The position numbers and the translations under genes were made by a program. 64,000 nucleotides of DNA, taken from Methanomicrobiaceae archaeon (GTDB taxonomy: Archaea; Halobacteriota; Methanomicrobia; Methanomicrobiales; Methanomicrobiaceae). Numbering within the stretch: position 1 is the first letter of the stretch; each line of letters begins with the position of its first letter. Under the pieces are notes generated by a model. That model was given only the letters and a program-made list of their open reading frames with translations, ran no database searches and was not told the DNA's origin. Positions 32,292-41,796 of this stretch are shown in pieces. The stretch spans positions 1 to 64,000 of the forward strand of contig JAFGNT010000018.1 of assembly GCA_016926855.1 (NCBI GenBank), written 5' to 3'.

Positions 32292-33338
32292 TCAGAAAAC
32301 GTGGACAGAGCATGCCTTGAAGGTCAGGTAAACGGAGTCCCCCTCTGAAAGGTTCATGGCTTCATAACCCTGGCGGGTCAGGACGACCACGAAGGGAATC
32401 CCCGCATCGACAGAGAGGCGTACAAACATACCATTGTCAACAATTTCGGCAATCATCCCCTGAAAAGAGTTGCGCGCGCTTGCATCGAGGGGTTCTCTAG
32501 ATATAAGAATATCCTCCGGCCGGACACTCGCATAAACACTCTCCCCGGAAACACAGGTTGATGACACGATGTGCAAACCTTTTACATCGATATATGACCC
32601 ATCACCCTGTTTCCTGCACGCACCCCTGAAGAGGTTTTCAACGCCCACAAACTGTGCGATGAATTCTGATTCGGGCCTCCTGAAAATATCATCAGGTTCT
32701 CCGATCTGTACAATTTCCCCTTTGTTCATGACGGCAACACGATCGGCAAGTGAAAACACTTCCTCGAAATTGTGCGTGATGTGGATGATCGTGGTCCCGA
32801 AAATGGTGTGCAGGCGTTTTAATTCCTTTCTCAGTTTCTCGCGTGTCTGACCGTCCAGAGCACTCAGAGGTTCATCGAGAAGCAGGACTGTCGGGTTGAG
32901 GATAATAGCACGCGATATCGCCGCCCTCTGCTGTTCCCCTCCGCTTAATGTGTCCGGGTACCGGTGGAGAAGGTGATCGATCCCGAAAAGTTCCGCAACC
33001 TCGTGCACTTTCGTTTCTTTCTCATCTTTGGGTACTTTGCGGTTTTTCAGGCCAAATGCGATGTTTTCCCCGACGGTCAGGTGGGGAAAGAGCATATAAT
33101 CCTGGTACACCATGGTGATGTTCCGGTCTTTCGGAGGCTTATGGGTGATATCATTCCCCAGAAGAAGCACTTTCCCGCTGTCGGGAGGGTAGACGCCCGC
33201 GACAGTCTCCAGAAGAATTGTCTTCCCCGCCCCCGTCGGGCCGATGATAACCATGTATTCGCCATCTTTCACATCAAGGGAGACATTCTTCAACGTAAAC
33301 TCACCAAGATCTTTGGAGACGTTTTCAATCCGGAGCAT
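32292..33338 (-). CDS. Molybdate/tungstate ABC transporter ATP-binding protein, system 1
   Basis: Walker A 'GPTGAGKT', 'LSGGEQQRAAISRAI', 'LLLDEPLSALD', C-terminal TOBE-like domain. Confidence 0.93.
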   Translation of the reverse strand: MLRIENVSKDLGEFTLKNVSLDVKDGEYMVIIGPTGAGKTILLETVAGVYPPDSGKVLLLGNDITHKPPKDRNITMVYQDYMLFPHLTVGENIAFGLKNRKVPKDEKETKVHEVAELFGIDHLLHRYPDTLSGGEQQRAAISRAIILNPTVLLLDEPLSALDGQTREKLRKELKRLHTIFGTTIIHITHNFEEVFSLADRVAVMNKGEIVQIGEPDDIFRRPESEFIAQFVGVENLFRGACRKQGDGSYIDVKGLHIVSSTCVSGESVYASVRPEDILISREPLDASARNSFQGMIAEIVDNGMFVRLSVDAGIPFVVVLTRQGYEAMNLSEGDSVYLTFKACSVHVF

Positions 33339-33349
33339 GTAAAAACCTC

Positions 33350-34192
33350 CTAAAAGCGGGCAGCACCACCATACCGCTCAAAAATATAGAGTGAAACAAC
33401 GGAAATCACGATAAGTATCGTTGCCGCAGATATCGCCAGTTCAAGTTTTCCGCAGGACATGTTCAGGAACAGTGAAATCGGTAGTGTTTCTGTCTGCATA
33501 CGTGTCGCACCGGCAACGAGCAGTGCCGCTCCGAATTCGCCGATACCCTTTGACCACGTAATAACAGATCCGGCAAGCAGACCGTTTGCGGCCATCGGAA
33601 GCGTAACCCGCCATATAGCCTGAAAATCACTGCACCCGAGCGTTTTTGCCACATATTCATACCGCGGGCTGATGCTTTCAAATGTGGATCGCATGATGCG
33701 GAGCATGAACGGGAGATTGACAAAGAACTGTGCGGCGATAATCCCAAGTGGCGTGAACACAAAGACAAGCCCGATGTCTGCCAGCGCCTGACCGAACGGC
33801 GTCGTGCCGAAGAGGAGGAGGAGACCCACACCTGCAACCAGCGGGGGGAGGGCGAGGGGCATATCAAGTACCATGTTCACAACATTTTTTCCGAAAAACC
33901 GGTACCTGGCAAGGGCATATGCGGCTGGTACGGCAACAAGGATACAGAGCAGTGTTGAAACAATCGAGGTGATAAGGCTCAGTGTGATGGCGAACTGTAT
34001 CTCTTCGCTCATGAGAGAGGCGAGTACGGCTTCGGGAGCGGGGTGGCTTACTACCAGCAGGAGAAGTGCGACAATGAATCCCGTCAGGACCAGACTTGCG
34101 GCAATTGTGATGATTTTCAGCCAGTCAGGCCTGATTTCCGTCAAATGGTAGTCCTCCCCCTCTCCCGCAGCTTTTTGGGTGTCGCGTTCCAC
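33350..34192 (-). CDS. Molybdate/tungstate ABC transporter permease, system 1
   Basis: Six-TM permease; 'PLALPPLVAGVGLLLLFG', 'EFGAALLVAGATRMQTETLPISLFLNMS'; a TTG start at 34144 overlapping the upstream stop is an alternative. Confidence 0.92.
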   Translation of the reverse strand: MERDTQKAAGEGEDYHLTEIRPDWLKIITIAASLVLTGFIVALLLLVVSHPAPEAVLASLMSEEIQFAITLSLITSIVSTLLCILVAVPAAYALARYRFFGKNVVNMVLDMPLALPPLVAGVGLLLLFGTTPFGQALADIGLVFVFTPLGIIAAQFFVNLPFMLRIMRSTFESISPRYEYVAKTLGCSDFQAIWRVTLPMAANGLLAGSVITWSKGIGEFGAALLVAGATRMQTETLPISLFLNMSCGKLELAISAATILIVISVVSLYIFERYGGAARF

Positions 34193-34695
34193 TGAGCGAT
34201 GTCATCCATATGCTGGTCATCGACCCATCCGCTTTTCACGTCCCCCCTGTGGTCGAACTGGCGGACATAGGGTTTGATATCCAAGAGGGGCGTGCCGTCC
34301 AGAATATCGACCGCTCCTATCCTCAGAATGTTGCGATCGACGCCGAGCAGGTCCACGATGGAAAGGCCGATCGGGTTCGGGCGGTTGAAATGCCGGATGG
34401 CAAAGATCCCCCGCTCCTTCTCCCCGTCAAGAAACGGCTTCTGCGTCAGATTTTTCCCGGTAGCCCGGTCAAAATGGTACAGCAGGATAAGATGTGAGAA
34501 CCGTTCGATATCCAGAAGCCCGTGTTCGTACTCAGGAAACAACTCGACTGTCCCGACCGAAGGATTGAATATACCCTGTATGGGCGTATTTTCATGTTCA
34601 GTATGTTCTGAATGGATTACTCCGATAGGCGTATAGACAAATTCCATCCGTTTTACTTTTTCACTTATTTCTTTCGAATCCACCTGTATCATCAC
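34141..34695 (-). CDS. TrmO/TsaA-family SAM-dependent methyltransferase
   Basis: 'YTPIGVIHSEHTEHENTPIQG', 'IFAIRHFNRPNPIGLSIVDLLGV', 'LLDIKPYVRQFD'; start could be Met at 34647. Confidence 0.9.
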   Translation of the reverse strand: MMIQVDSKEISEKVKRMEFVYTPIGVIHSEHTEHENTPIQGIFNPSVGTVELFPEYEHGLLDIERFSHLILLYHFDRATGKNLTQKPFLDGEKERGIFAIRHFNRPNPIGLSIVDLLGVDRNILRIGAVDILDGTPLLDIKPYVRQFDHRGDVKSGWVDDQHMDDIAQWNATPKKLRERGRTTI

Positions 34696-34830
34696 CTGAA
34701 AGAGAGATTTGCCATCAGAATTGGCAGATTATATACCATTGAGACAACCGTTCCTGTACATGTCCTATTTCCCACCTGATATAATACATAACGAAAAAGG
34801 AGTGGCGGTACGATAATGCCACCGGTCACT

Positions 34831-35649
34831 CTACATGCTTTCGTACTTTTCGGACGGGTATGTTTCAAATCCATGCTTTTCAAAGATTGCCTTGCCCTCA
34901 TCGGACGATACGAAATTCATGAACTTCTCCGCATTCCCGGGATTTTCAGAGAATGAGAGTGTTCCGATGGGGATTACCTTAATAAATCCTTTGTCAATCG
35001 GAATATCCACTTTCTCCATCGTCTCGGGGTTGAACAGGTCTTCCCAGATGATCGCCGCATCCGCCTGGTCCATCGAGATATAGACAAGGAGTTCGTTCAC
35101 GGTTCCGGATTTCACCACGCAATTCTTCTCCACGTCTTCCCACAGGCCGTCTTTCTCCAGCATGGATTTCGCTGCTGTACCGACAGCGGGGCCGGTTGGT
35201 TCGCCTATCGCCACGCGGATACCCTCTCGTGTCAGATCCTCAAGAGTCTGAATATTTTTCGGGTTGCCTTTCCCGGTGACGATCGCCAGTACATGATACA
35301 CCGTCGGTGCGCTCTGGTCGATGAAACCCTTTTTAGCAGCCGAATCTATATAGGACTTCGCCCCCGGCATGTAGGCGTCACCCTTCTGAACCAGTTCAAT
35401 CTGCGACAGGAGCTGAGCGGAACCGCCGTACGTGTAATCAATGGAAATACCTTCCTTTTCCGAAAACACTTCAGCTATTTCATCCATCGGTTCACGAAGG
35501 CCCGCGCCGCAATAGACGAGCAGGGACCCGCCGGCCTCGTCCCCGGTGAGGGGAGGATTGACATTCGAGCCCGCATTCGTGCATCCTGAAACAAGGAGCG
35601 CCATCAGCAGCACAACGACGGCACCAACGAGAAGATTGTGTTTCTTCAT
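34831..35649 (-). CDS. Molybdate-type ABC substrate-binding lipoprotein (ModA-like), system 1
   Basis: Lipobox 'LLVSGCTN'; 'LLVYCGAGLREPMDEIAEVFSEKEGISIDYTYGGSAQLLSQIE'. Confidence 0.92.
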   Translation of the reverse strand: MKKHNLLVGAVVVLLMALLVSGCTNAGSNVNPPLTGDEAGGSLLVYCGAGLREPMDEIAEVFSEKEGISIDYTYGGSAQLLSQIELVQKGDAYMPGAKSYIDSAAKKGFIDQSAPTVYHVLAIVTGKGNPKNIQTLEDLTREGIRVAIGEPTGPAVGTAAKSMLEKDGLWEDVEKNCVVKSGTVNELLVYISMDQADAAIIWEDLFNPETMEKVDIPIDKGFIKVIPIGTLSFSENPGNAEKFMNFVSSDEGKAIFEKHGFETYPSEKYESM

Positions 35650-35727
35650 ACTATGACATTATGAGTGAAATTATTAAAAGAGTTAGTTTCTTTACATCAT
35701 AGTTAGATTTTTATTAAATATTTTTGA

Positions 35728-36798
35728 TTAACAAACCCCTTCCGGTTCCGCAAGGTGCACTGTCCAGGCATCGAATATTGCAAAAACGGTATCCCCCACG
35801 CAGAGTTTCAACTCATCAATGGTTTTTTGAAAGACCATTGCCGCAAGCGGAAAACCGCAATCGAGGCCGACACGAACCACCGGGCCTTTCGGGTTAAGAT
35901 CCGTCACCACCCCTTTCAGGACATTTTTCATCTCACCGCCTGTATCGGCCCGGGAGAGTCCTACATTCTCCGCACGCAGGCATACCGTGACGCTATCACC
36001 GGGGTCATGATCAGATTGAGCCTTTATCTCCTCTCCATTTACGTCAATATCCGCGATGCCGTCATGGTTGCGGACGACCACGCCGTCAAGGATATTGTCG
36101 ACACCGACAAACTGCGCCACCTGCTTGGTCACGGGACGGGCAAAGACTGTTGCCGTTTCTCCTTCAGCCACGAGTGATCCCTCGATGATGACGCCGACGC
36201 GGGTGGCGAGCTGCAACGCTTCTCCCCGGGAGTGGGTTACCTGGACGATTGTCAGTCCGTGTTTGCGGTGAAGATCGCGGAGTTCGCCGATGAACGTCTC
36301 CTTCGTGATAGGATCCAGCGCTGCGAGAGGTTCATCAAGGAGCAGGATATCGGGTTCGACTGCCAGTGCGCGGGCAATGGCTACCCGCTGCTGCTCCCCG
36401 CCGCTCATCGTCAGGGGGTGGCGGTCCTTCAGCCCCTCGATTCCGAAGGACGCCAGCAGCTCATGTACCCGGCGTGCGATCTCTCCGGGCGGAAGTTTTT
36501 TCATGCGGAGGCCGAATGCGATGTTATCGTACACAGTCATATGAGGAAAAAGCGAGTAGTCCTGGTAAACAAGCGCAACGTTTCTTTTTTCCGGGGACAT
36601 CGCTCCGGCATCTTTCCCCCGGATACGCACCGTTCCGGAATCGGATGCATGCAGGCCTGCAATAGCCTCGAGGATGACCGTTTTCCCGGCACCCGACGGC
36701 CCGAGGATGAAATAGTATTCCCCTTTCCCGACCTTCAGGCATACATCATGAAGGTGAAAATCACCGAGCTGAAGGCAGACGTTGTTAAACTCGATCAT
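35728..36798 (-). CDS. Tungstate/molybdate ABC transporter ATP-binding protein, system 2 (WtpC-like)
   Basis: 'MIEFNNVCLQLGDFHLHDV', 'GPSGAGKTVILEAIAG', 'MSGGEQQRVAIARAL', 'LLLDEPLAALD'; internal Met start. Confidence 0.93.
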   Translation of the reverse strand: MIEFNNVCLQLGDFHLHDVCLKVGKGEYYFILGPSGAGKTVILEAIAGLHASDSGTVRIRGKDAGAMSPEKRNVALVYQDYSLFPHMTVYDNIAFGLRMKKLPPGEIARRVHELLASFGIEGLKDRHPLTMSGGEQQRVAIARALAVEPDILLLDEPLAALDPITKETFIGELRDLHRKHGLTIVQVTHSRGEALQLATRVGVIIEGSLVAEGETATVFARPVTKQVAQFVGVDNILDGVVVRNHDGIADIDVNGEEIKAQSDHDPGDSVTVCLRAENVGLSRADTGGEMKNVLKGVVTDLNPKGPVVRVGLDCGFPLAAMVFQKTIDELKLCVGDTVFAIFDAWTVHLAEPEGVC

Positions 36799-37597
36799 CA
36801 TATCTCCCCAGCGCCCGTGAAATAAGTCTGAGCATGATAAATGCAACAAAGCAGGCAAGAATCATCACGAATGCCACCGTACTGCTTTCTTTTAAACCCC
36901 CGGTCGTGAAACGGTAATAGATGAGGGTCGAAATGACCATCGGGTAGTAGGCAATCATGATGATTGCAGCGAATTCACCGATTGCACGCCCCCATGCCAG
37001 AATCGATCCGTTCATGATATGCCGTGAGCTCAGGGGCAGGACGATGCGAAGAACCGCGTGAAAACGGGATGCTCCGAGTGTCCTGGCGACGTTTTCGAGG
37101 TGAATCGGCACTTTTTCAATGCCTTCACGCACCGAATTGATGTAATAGGGGGACGAGACAAACAGCATTGCAATGACAATTCCCGGAAAAGCATCCTCGA
37201 AAATAAAACCAACCGCATCAAGCGGTGCGCCGATCAATCCGCGCTGCATAAACAGGATATAGACAAGAATCCCTGCGACCGTATGCGGCAGCATGACAGG
37301 AAGATCCACGAGACTTTCGACAACTCCCTTGCCGGCGAAGTTGGTTCGCGCGAGAATGTAGGCAAGTGGCGTCCCTATAAATATCAGAATGACAACGGCA
37401 AGCGCTCCGGCTCCCATCGTCGTGACGATGGAATCAATCACCCGGGTCTCGGTTGCAACACGGATAACATGGGGGATGTCGGCAAGTTCCCGCACCGTCA
37501 TATTCAGCAGGGCAAGGACGGTCAGCCCGACAATGAGGCTTCCGATGAGTGCAAACGATATCAGACACCGATCGGGAAGAGGACGTGTTCTGCGCAT
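36785..37597 (-). CDS. Tungstate/molybdate ABC transporter permease, system 2 (WtpB-like)
   Basis: Six-TM; 'DLPVMLPHTVAGILVYILF', 'WGRAIGEFAAIIMIAYYPMVISTLIYYRF'. Confidence 0.93.
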   Translation of the reverse strand: MRRTRPLPDRCLISFALIGSLIVGLTVLALLNMTVRELADIPHVIRVATETRVIDSIVTTMGAGALAVVILIFIGTPLAYILARTNFAGKGVVESLVDLPVMLPHTVAGILVYILFMQRGLIGAPLDAVGFIFEDAFPGIVIAMLFVSSPYYINSVREGIEKVPIHLENVARTLGASRFHAVLRIVLPLSSRHIMNGSILAWGRAIGEFAAIIMIAYYPMVISTLIYYRFTTGGLKESSTVAFVMILACFVAFIMLRLISRALGRYDDRV

Positions 37598-37656
37598 AGG
37601 TGTGATATCCCGGACTATCCGTAGGTGACGGCAACGTATGAAGCTCTCGGAAAAAA

Positions 37657-38730
37657 TCAGGAGTGGAGGGTGACCAGTGAGGTCAGCATCGAAGGAACAC
37701 TGCCGTAGCCACCGGCAGGCACGATCGGTGGTTGTCCCTGCCCATTCATTATCTCCTGTCCGGGAGCCTCAATCAGCATTTTCACAAATGCAAGTCCGGC
37801 TTCGGGATGGTCGGCGTTTTTCGGGACGGTCACGCCATAGACAATCGGACTGCCCTTGTTCATGATAGTTGATCCCGCTTCACTTCCGACGCACTCAATC
37901 TGCACCAGGGCATAGGTCGATTCGTAGTCGACCGAGGAGAGATCGATTGCTTCGGGGAGTTCGATGAATTTCAGGTTGTTCTGGACCGCAACACTGCGAT
38001 ACTCCCATGCATAGTCCAGACCCCCGGACTCCACCATCTGCACGAGTTCAACACTCTTGGGCCTGATGGAGAGGGAACCGCTGGGTTCGGGTTCGGTCGC
38101 GTGGATGGTGTAGATACCGTCCGCTTCGGTTACGGTCAGGGCACTGTTCGCTCCGACGGTACGGTCGAATATCTGGTCGTCACCATAATGGAGTTCGGCA
38201 AGCTGTATCACCATTGGTGTCCGGTACCCGCAGGGATCAAGATTCGGGTCGGAAAACGCCCATTTGACATCCTCACGTGCCAAGATGTCATACCAGTTAT
38301 CGGCGGTGATCTCATCGGCATAGTTGCTCGCGTCCGTATACGTAAGAACCATCTGGTTCTTGGCAAACGTGACGTACCAGTCGGCATCATCCGGCACCAT
38401 CAGGTTTGGGATGAGCGAATAATCCGCAGAGGCGAGAACATCAGCGGATTTATCCAGTTCGGTGATATCCTTCACCACTTTCGTGCTGCCACCGGGAACG
38501 AGCTGAACCTCGACATTCGGATATTCTGCCTCAAATGCCGCCTTCATCTCTTCAAACGGGGCGGTGAGGCTCCCTGCGTGAAAGACGGTGAGTGCGAACT
38601 CTTCGGGAGCGGCAGTCGGTACGGGTGTTTCAGTGCCGCTCTGCGCGGGCTCGGTTGTTGTACACCCGCAGACGAAAAACACGGCACACACCATCATAAT
38701 AACTATTGTAAGCTGTATTGAGCTTCTCAT
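37657..38730 (-). CDS. wtpA: Tungstate/molybdate-binding lipoprotein (WtpA-like), system 2
   Basis: Lipobox 'FFVCGCTT'; 'LTVFHAGSLTAPFEEMKAAFEAEYPNVEVQ', 'ADVLASADYSLIPNLM'. Confidence 0.93.
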   Translation of the reverse strand: MRSSIQLTIVIMMVCAVFFVCGCTTTEPAQSGTETPVPTAAPEEFALTVFHAGSLTAPFEEMKAAFEAEYPNVEVQLVPGGSTKVVKDITELDKSADVLASADYSLIPNLMVPDDADWYVTFAKNQMVLTYTDASNYADEITADNWYDILAREDVKWAFSDPNLDPCGYRTPMVIQLAELHYGDDQIFDRTVGANSALTVTEADGIYTIHATEPEPSGSLSIRPKSVELVQMVESGGLDYAWEYRSVAVQNNLKFIELPEAIDLSSVDYESTYALVQIECVGSEAGSTIMNKGSPIVYGVTVPKNADHPEAGLAFVKMLIEAPGQEIMNGQGQPPIVPAGGYGSVPSMLTSLVTLHS

Positions 38731-38811
38731 GCACAGAATTAACAGGCTGAAACAATATAAGATTTTGTTTTCAGAGCTGAGTTAAGCAGGTTTAGTATAC
38801 TTTATTATCAT

Positions 38812-39961
38812 TCATCCCGTGTCCTCCATGACATGCACCGCGCTTGCCTTAAAAGAAATCCTGACTACATCACCTTCGTGAAGATCAAGATCCTCGACGG
38901 ACTTCCAGGTCAGCGTCACCATCAGGGTGATCCCGGCATCGACCATGATCTCATTGACGGGTCCGGCCGCGATGATTTTACTGATGGTGCCCTCAAGCAC
39001 ATTCAGCGCACTTATCCGTTTCGCATGCGACAGGTGAAGGGTGATATCCTCGGGCCGGATACATCCGCAGGCACGGACACCCGCAGGAAGATCCGTGACG
39101 GCGTGAATGACGGTTTTCCCAACAGTGATCGTTGCGATCCCCTTTTCCGTAGCACTGATGAATCCTTCCAAAACATTGCCTATGCCGATGAAACGGGCAA
39201 CTTCCTTGTTTTTCGGTGTGGAAAAGACATCGCGGGGAGTTCCCGTCTGGGAAAACGTACCGTGCATCATGACCCCGATCCGATTTGCAAGTCGTTGTCC
39301 CTGAAGCATATCATGGGTGGACATGATCACCGTAATTCCCGATTCACGGTTGTACCGCAGGATCAGTTCTTCAATCGCCTCTGTTGCGACCGGATCAAGA
39401 TTTGCCGTCGGTTCGTCGAGCAGCAGAATCGCAGGTTCGGTTACCATCGCACGCGCGAGGGCGACCCATCTTCAATTAATATATATGACGAATAACCTCC
39501 GTTACCATCGCACGCGCGAGGGCGACCCGCTGCATCTCTCCGCCGGACAAGGTACGTGCCTTCCGGTTCCCGAATCCCTCCATGCCGATGACGTCAAGTG
39601 CGTTATCAATCTGTTCACGGATAATCCGGCGATCGAATCCGCGATATCGCAATCCGGTCGCGATGTTGTCGCTCACGCTTGAATTAAAGACCACGGGTTT
39701 CTGAAAAACCATCGCCATCATCCGCTGTAATTCCATCCTCCGGTTTTTTTCCCGGTGGATATCCATGCCGTCGAAGAGGATCTGTCCTGCCGTCGGTTCG
39801 TCAAGAAGGTTGATCAGGCGGAGCAGAGTCGACTTGCCCTGCCCCGAAGGCCCGATAATAGTGAAGATCTCCCCGTCATTGATGGTGGCATTCACATCCC
39901 TGAGTACCTCTTTTCTCCCAAAACTCTTGCAAATTCCACGAATTTCAATCATCATCCTCAC
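38812..39961 (-). pseudogene. Tungstate-type ABC transporter ATP-binding protein (TupC-like), split by a 61-bp direct-repeat insertion
   Basis: N-part 39476-39961 with Walker A 'GPSGQGKSTLLRLIN' and signature '[18 protein letters not shown]' then stop; C-part 38812-39447 begins '[19 protein letters not shown]'. Confidence 0.9.
39440..39528. repeat. 28-bp exact direct repeat (39440-39467 and 39501-39528) separated by 33 bp
   Basis: Both copies read gttaccatcgcacgcgcgagggcgaccc; period 61 bp; inside the TupC-like gene. Confidence 0.97.
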
Positions 39962-40680
39962 CGCTGCTGCACCTGCGTCATCAGGGTATTGATCACCAGT
40001 GCGATGAGCAGCAGGATCAGCCCGAGAGCAATGGACAATCCGATATTCCCCTTGCCGGTCTCCAGTGTAATCGCCGTCGTCAGCGTCCGTGTCGATCCCC
40101 AGAACGAGGTCGCGTCAATGTTGCCGCCGATGATGATGGCGGCCCCGACCTCCGAGATGGCCCGTCCGAACGCCATCGCTATGGCGGCAAATATTGCAAA
40201 GCGTGCTTCTTTTATTACCGAGAGAAGAAACTGCAGGCGGTTTGCACCGAGTGAAATTACGGTATCGGTAATTGTCCGGTCAATACCCGAAAGGGCCGAG
40301 ATTGTCAGCCCGGTGATGATGGGAAGCACCAGAATCGTCTGACCGATGATCATCCCCCAGGGGGAGAAGAGAAAACCGAGAAATCCGAACGGTCCTATGC
40401 GCCTGATAAAAAGAAACACGAGCAGGCCTATCACAACGGTCGGAAAAGCATAGAGCGTCTGAATCAGATTAATAAAGAGTTTTTTCCCCGGAAATTCCCG
40501 GAACGTTATGAACGAGCCGACGGGAAGAGCTATCACCGTACCGAGGATTGTCGCGCTGAAGGTAATGACAAGGCTGAGTCCCGTGATTTTCAGCACTTCG
40601 GGATCCAGGGTTATCATCAGATGAAGCGCCTGCATTATGCCGTCTGCAATCGGATACAGCCCTTCAAGAATCCCCGTCAT
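39958..40680 (-). CDS. tupB: Tungstate-type ABC transporter permease, system 3 (TupB-like)
   Basis: 'VITFSATILGTVIALPVGSFI', 'TLYAFPTVVIGLLVFLFI', 'GRAISEVGAAIIIGGNIDATSFWGSTRTLTTAITLETGKGN'. Confidence 0.94.
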   Translation of the reverse strand: MTGILEGLYPIADGIMQALHLMITLDPEVLKITGLSLVITFSATILGTVIALPVGSFITFREFPGKKLFINLIQTLYAFPTVVIGLLVFLFIRRIGPFGFLGFLFSPWGMIIGQTILVLPIITGLTISALSGIDRTITDTVISLGANRLQFLLSVIKEARFAIFAAIAMAFGRAISEVGAAIIIGGNIDATSFWGSTRTLTTAITLETGKGNIGLSIALGLILLLIALVINTLMTQVQQR

Positions 40681-40754
40681 GGTTACACATCATAGCTTTT
40701 ACCGGTCATTCATATATAAAAAGAGGCGGACGTGGGGGATCAGTCCATCACTGA

Positions 40755-41711
40755 TCAGGAGATGGGTGTTTCGCATTCTTCCTGCGTCACACCGATCTTT
40801 TCCCATGCACCGAGTGACGGGAAGAAGAGCGGCCTCCCGAATTCCGCGACGCGGAAGGTGCCGATCTTATCCTGCGTCTCTTCCGCAATAAGATAGTTGA
40901 TCCATTCCTTGGCAAGCGTACTGTTCACTTCCGGATACGTTGCCGGGTTGATCTGCATTGCGCTGTAGATGTTCAGCAGGATATCTCCCTCCTCGACGAC
41001 GATCACCAGACTGATGTCCCCCTGATACGCAAGGAACGTCCCGATGTCGCTGAGAGTATATGCCTCTTTTTCGTTTGCAAGTGTCAGCGTGGCGCCCATA
41101 CCGCTGCCTGCCTCGATGTACCAGTCGCCTGACGCTTTTACCTCGTCATAGGTATACCCTGCACTTGTCCAGATGGCCTTCTCTTTAGCATGGGTACCTG
41201 ATTCATCGCCGCGGGAGACGAACTTCACCGCGGGATCGGTCTGCCCTCTCTCCATGATCGTCGTAAAGGCATCCTCCGGGCTCAGGCCGGAGATGGCGGC
41301 AGGATCGGATTCAGGACCGACAATGACAAAGTAATTGTACGCAATGACCCGGCGGTTAACACCGAAGCCGTTTTCGATGAAGAGATCTTCGCGAACGCGG
41401 TCGTGCACCATCATGACGTCCACGTCGCCCGCTTCGCCGTATTCAAGCGCTTTGCCGGTTCCTGCAGAGATAATTTTTACTTCTGCATTATACTGGCCCT
41501 CAAAATCTGTCTTGAGGTAATCCAGAAGCCCCGTATCATACAGGCTCGTTGTCGTCGCAATATGCAGTTCCTGTTTGGGGCCGGGCGCTGCGGTTGGTGC
41601 GGGCGTCGGCGTTGCCGCCGGTGCCTGGTCGGTACATCCGGTCATGAATACTGCGCCGATGAGCAGCAGCATGATAAACGAAAAAAGAATCAAACGTAAT
41701 TTCCTGTTCAT
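40755..41711 (-). CDS. tupA: Tungstate-type substrate-binding lipoprotein, system 3 (TupA-like)
   Basis: 'AVFMTGCTDQ' lipobox; 'LHIATTTSLYDTGLLDYLKTDFEGQYNAEVKIISAGTGKALEYGEAGDVDVMMVHDR', 'FVSRGDESGTHAKE'. Confidence 0.95.
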   Translation of the reverse strand: MNRKLRLILFSFIMLLLIGAVFMTGCTDQAPAATPTPAPTAAPGPKQELHIATTTSLYDTGLLDYLKTDFEGQYNAEVKIISAGTGKALEYGEAGDVDVMMVHDRVREDLFIENGFGVNRRVIAYNYFVIVGPESDPAAISGLSPEDAFTTIMERGQTDPAVKFVSRGDESGTHAKEKAIWTSAGYTYDEVKASGDWYIEAGSGMGATLTLANEKEAYTLSDIGTFLAYQGDISLVIVVEEGDILLNIYSAMQINPATYPEVNSTLAKEWINYLIAEETQDKIGTFRVAEFGRPLFFPSLGAWEKIGVTQEECETPIS

Positions 41712-41764
41712 GAAAATTGTTGAAGTTGTGATGATATGTATAATGTTTTGTTTTGTGACAATGT

Positions 41765-41780
41765 TAAACCAATTGGTTTA
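41765..41780. promoter_or_regulatory. 16-bp perfect palindrome TAAACCAATTGGTTTA, candidate operator upstream of tupA
   Basis: Lies in the 85-bp gap between the MoSto-like gene and tupA, about 54 bp upstream of the tupA start. Confidence 0.5.
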
Positions 41781-41796
41781 CCTTTGCACCGCCATA

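Noticed and set aside
39440-39528. 28-bp repeat / 33-bp spacer geometry resembling a minimal CRISPR array
   Set aside because: Only two repeats; the repeat encodes the conserved ABC signature region 'VALARAMVT' and there are no cas genes nearby.
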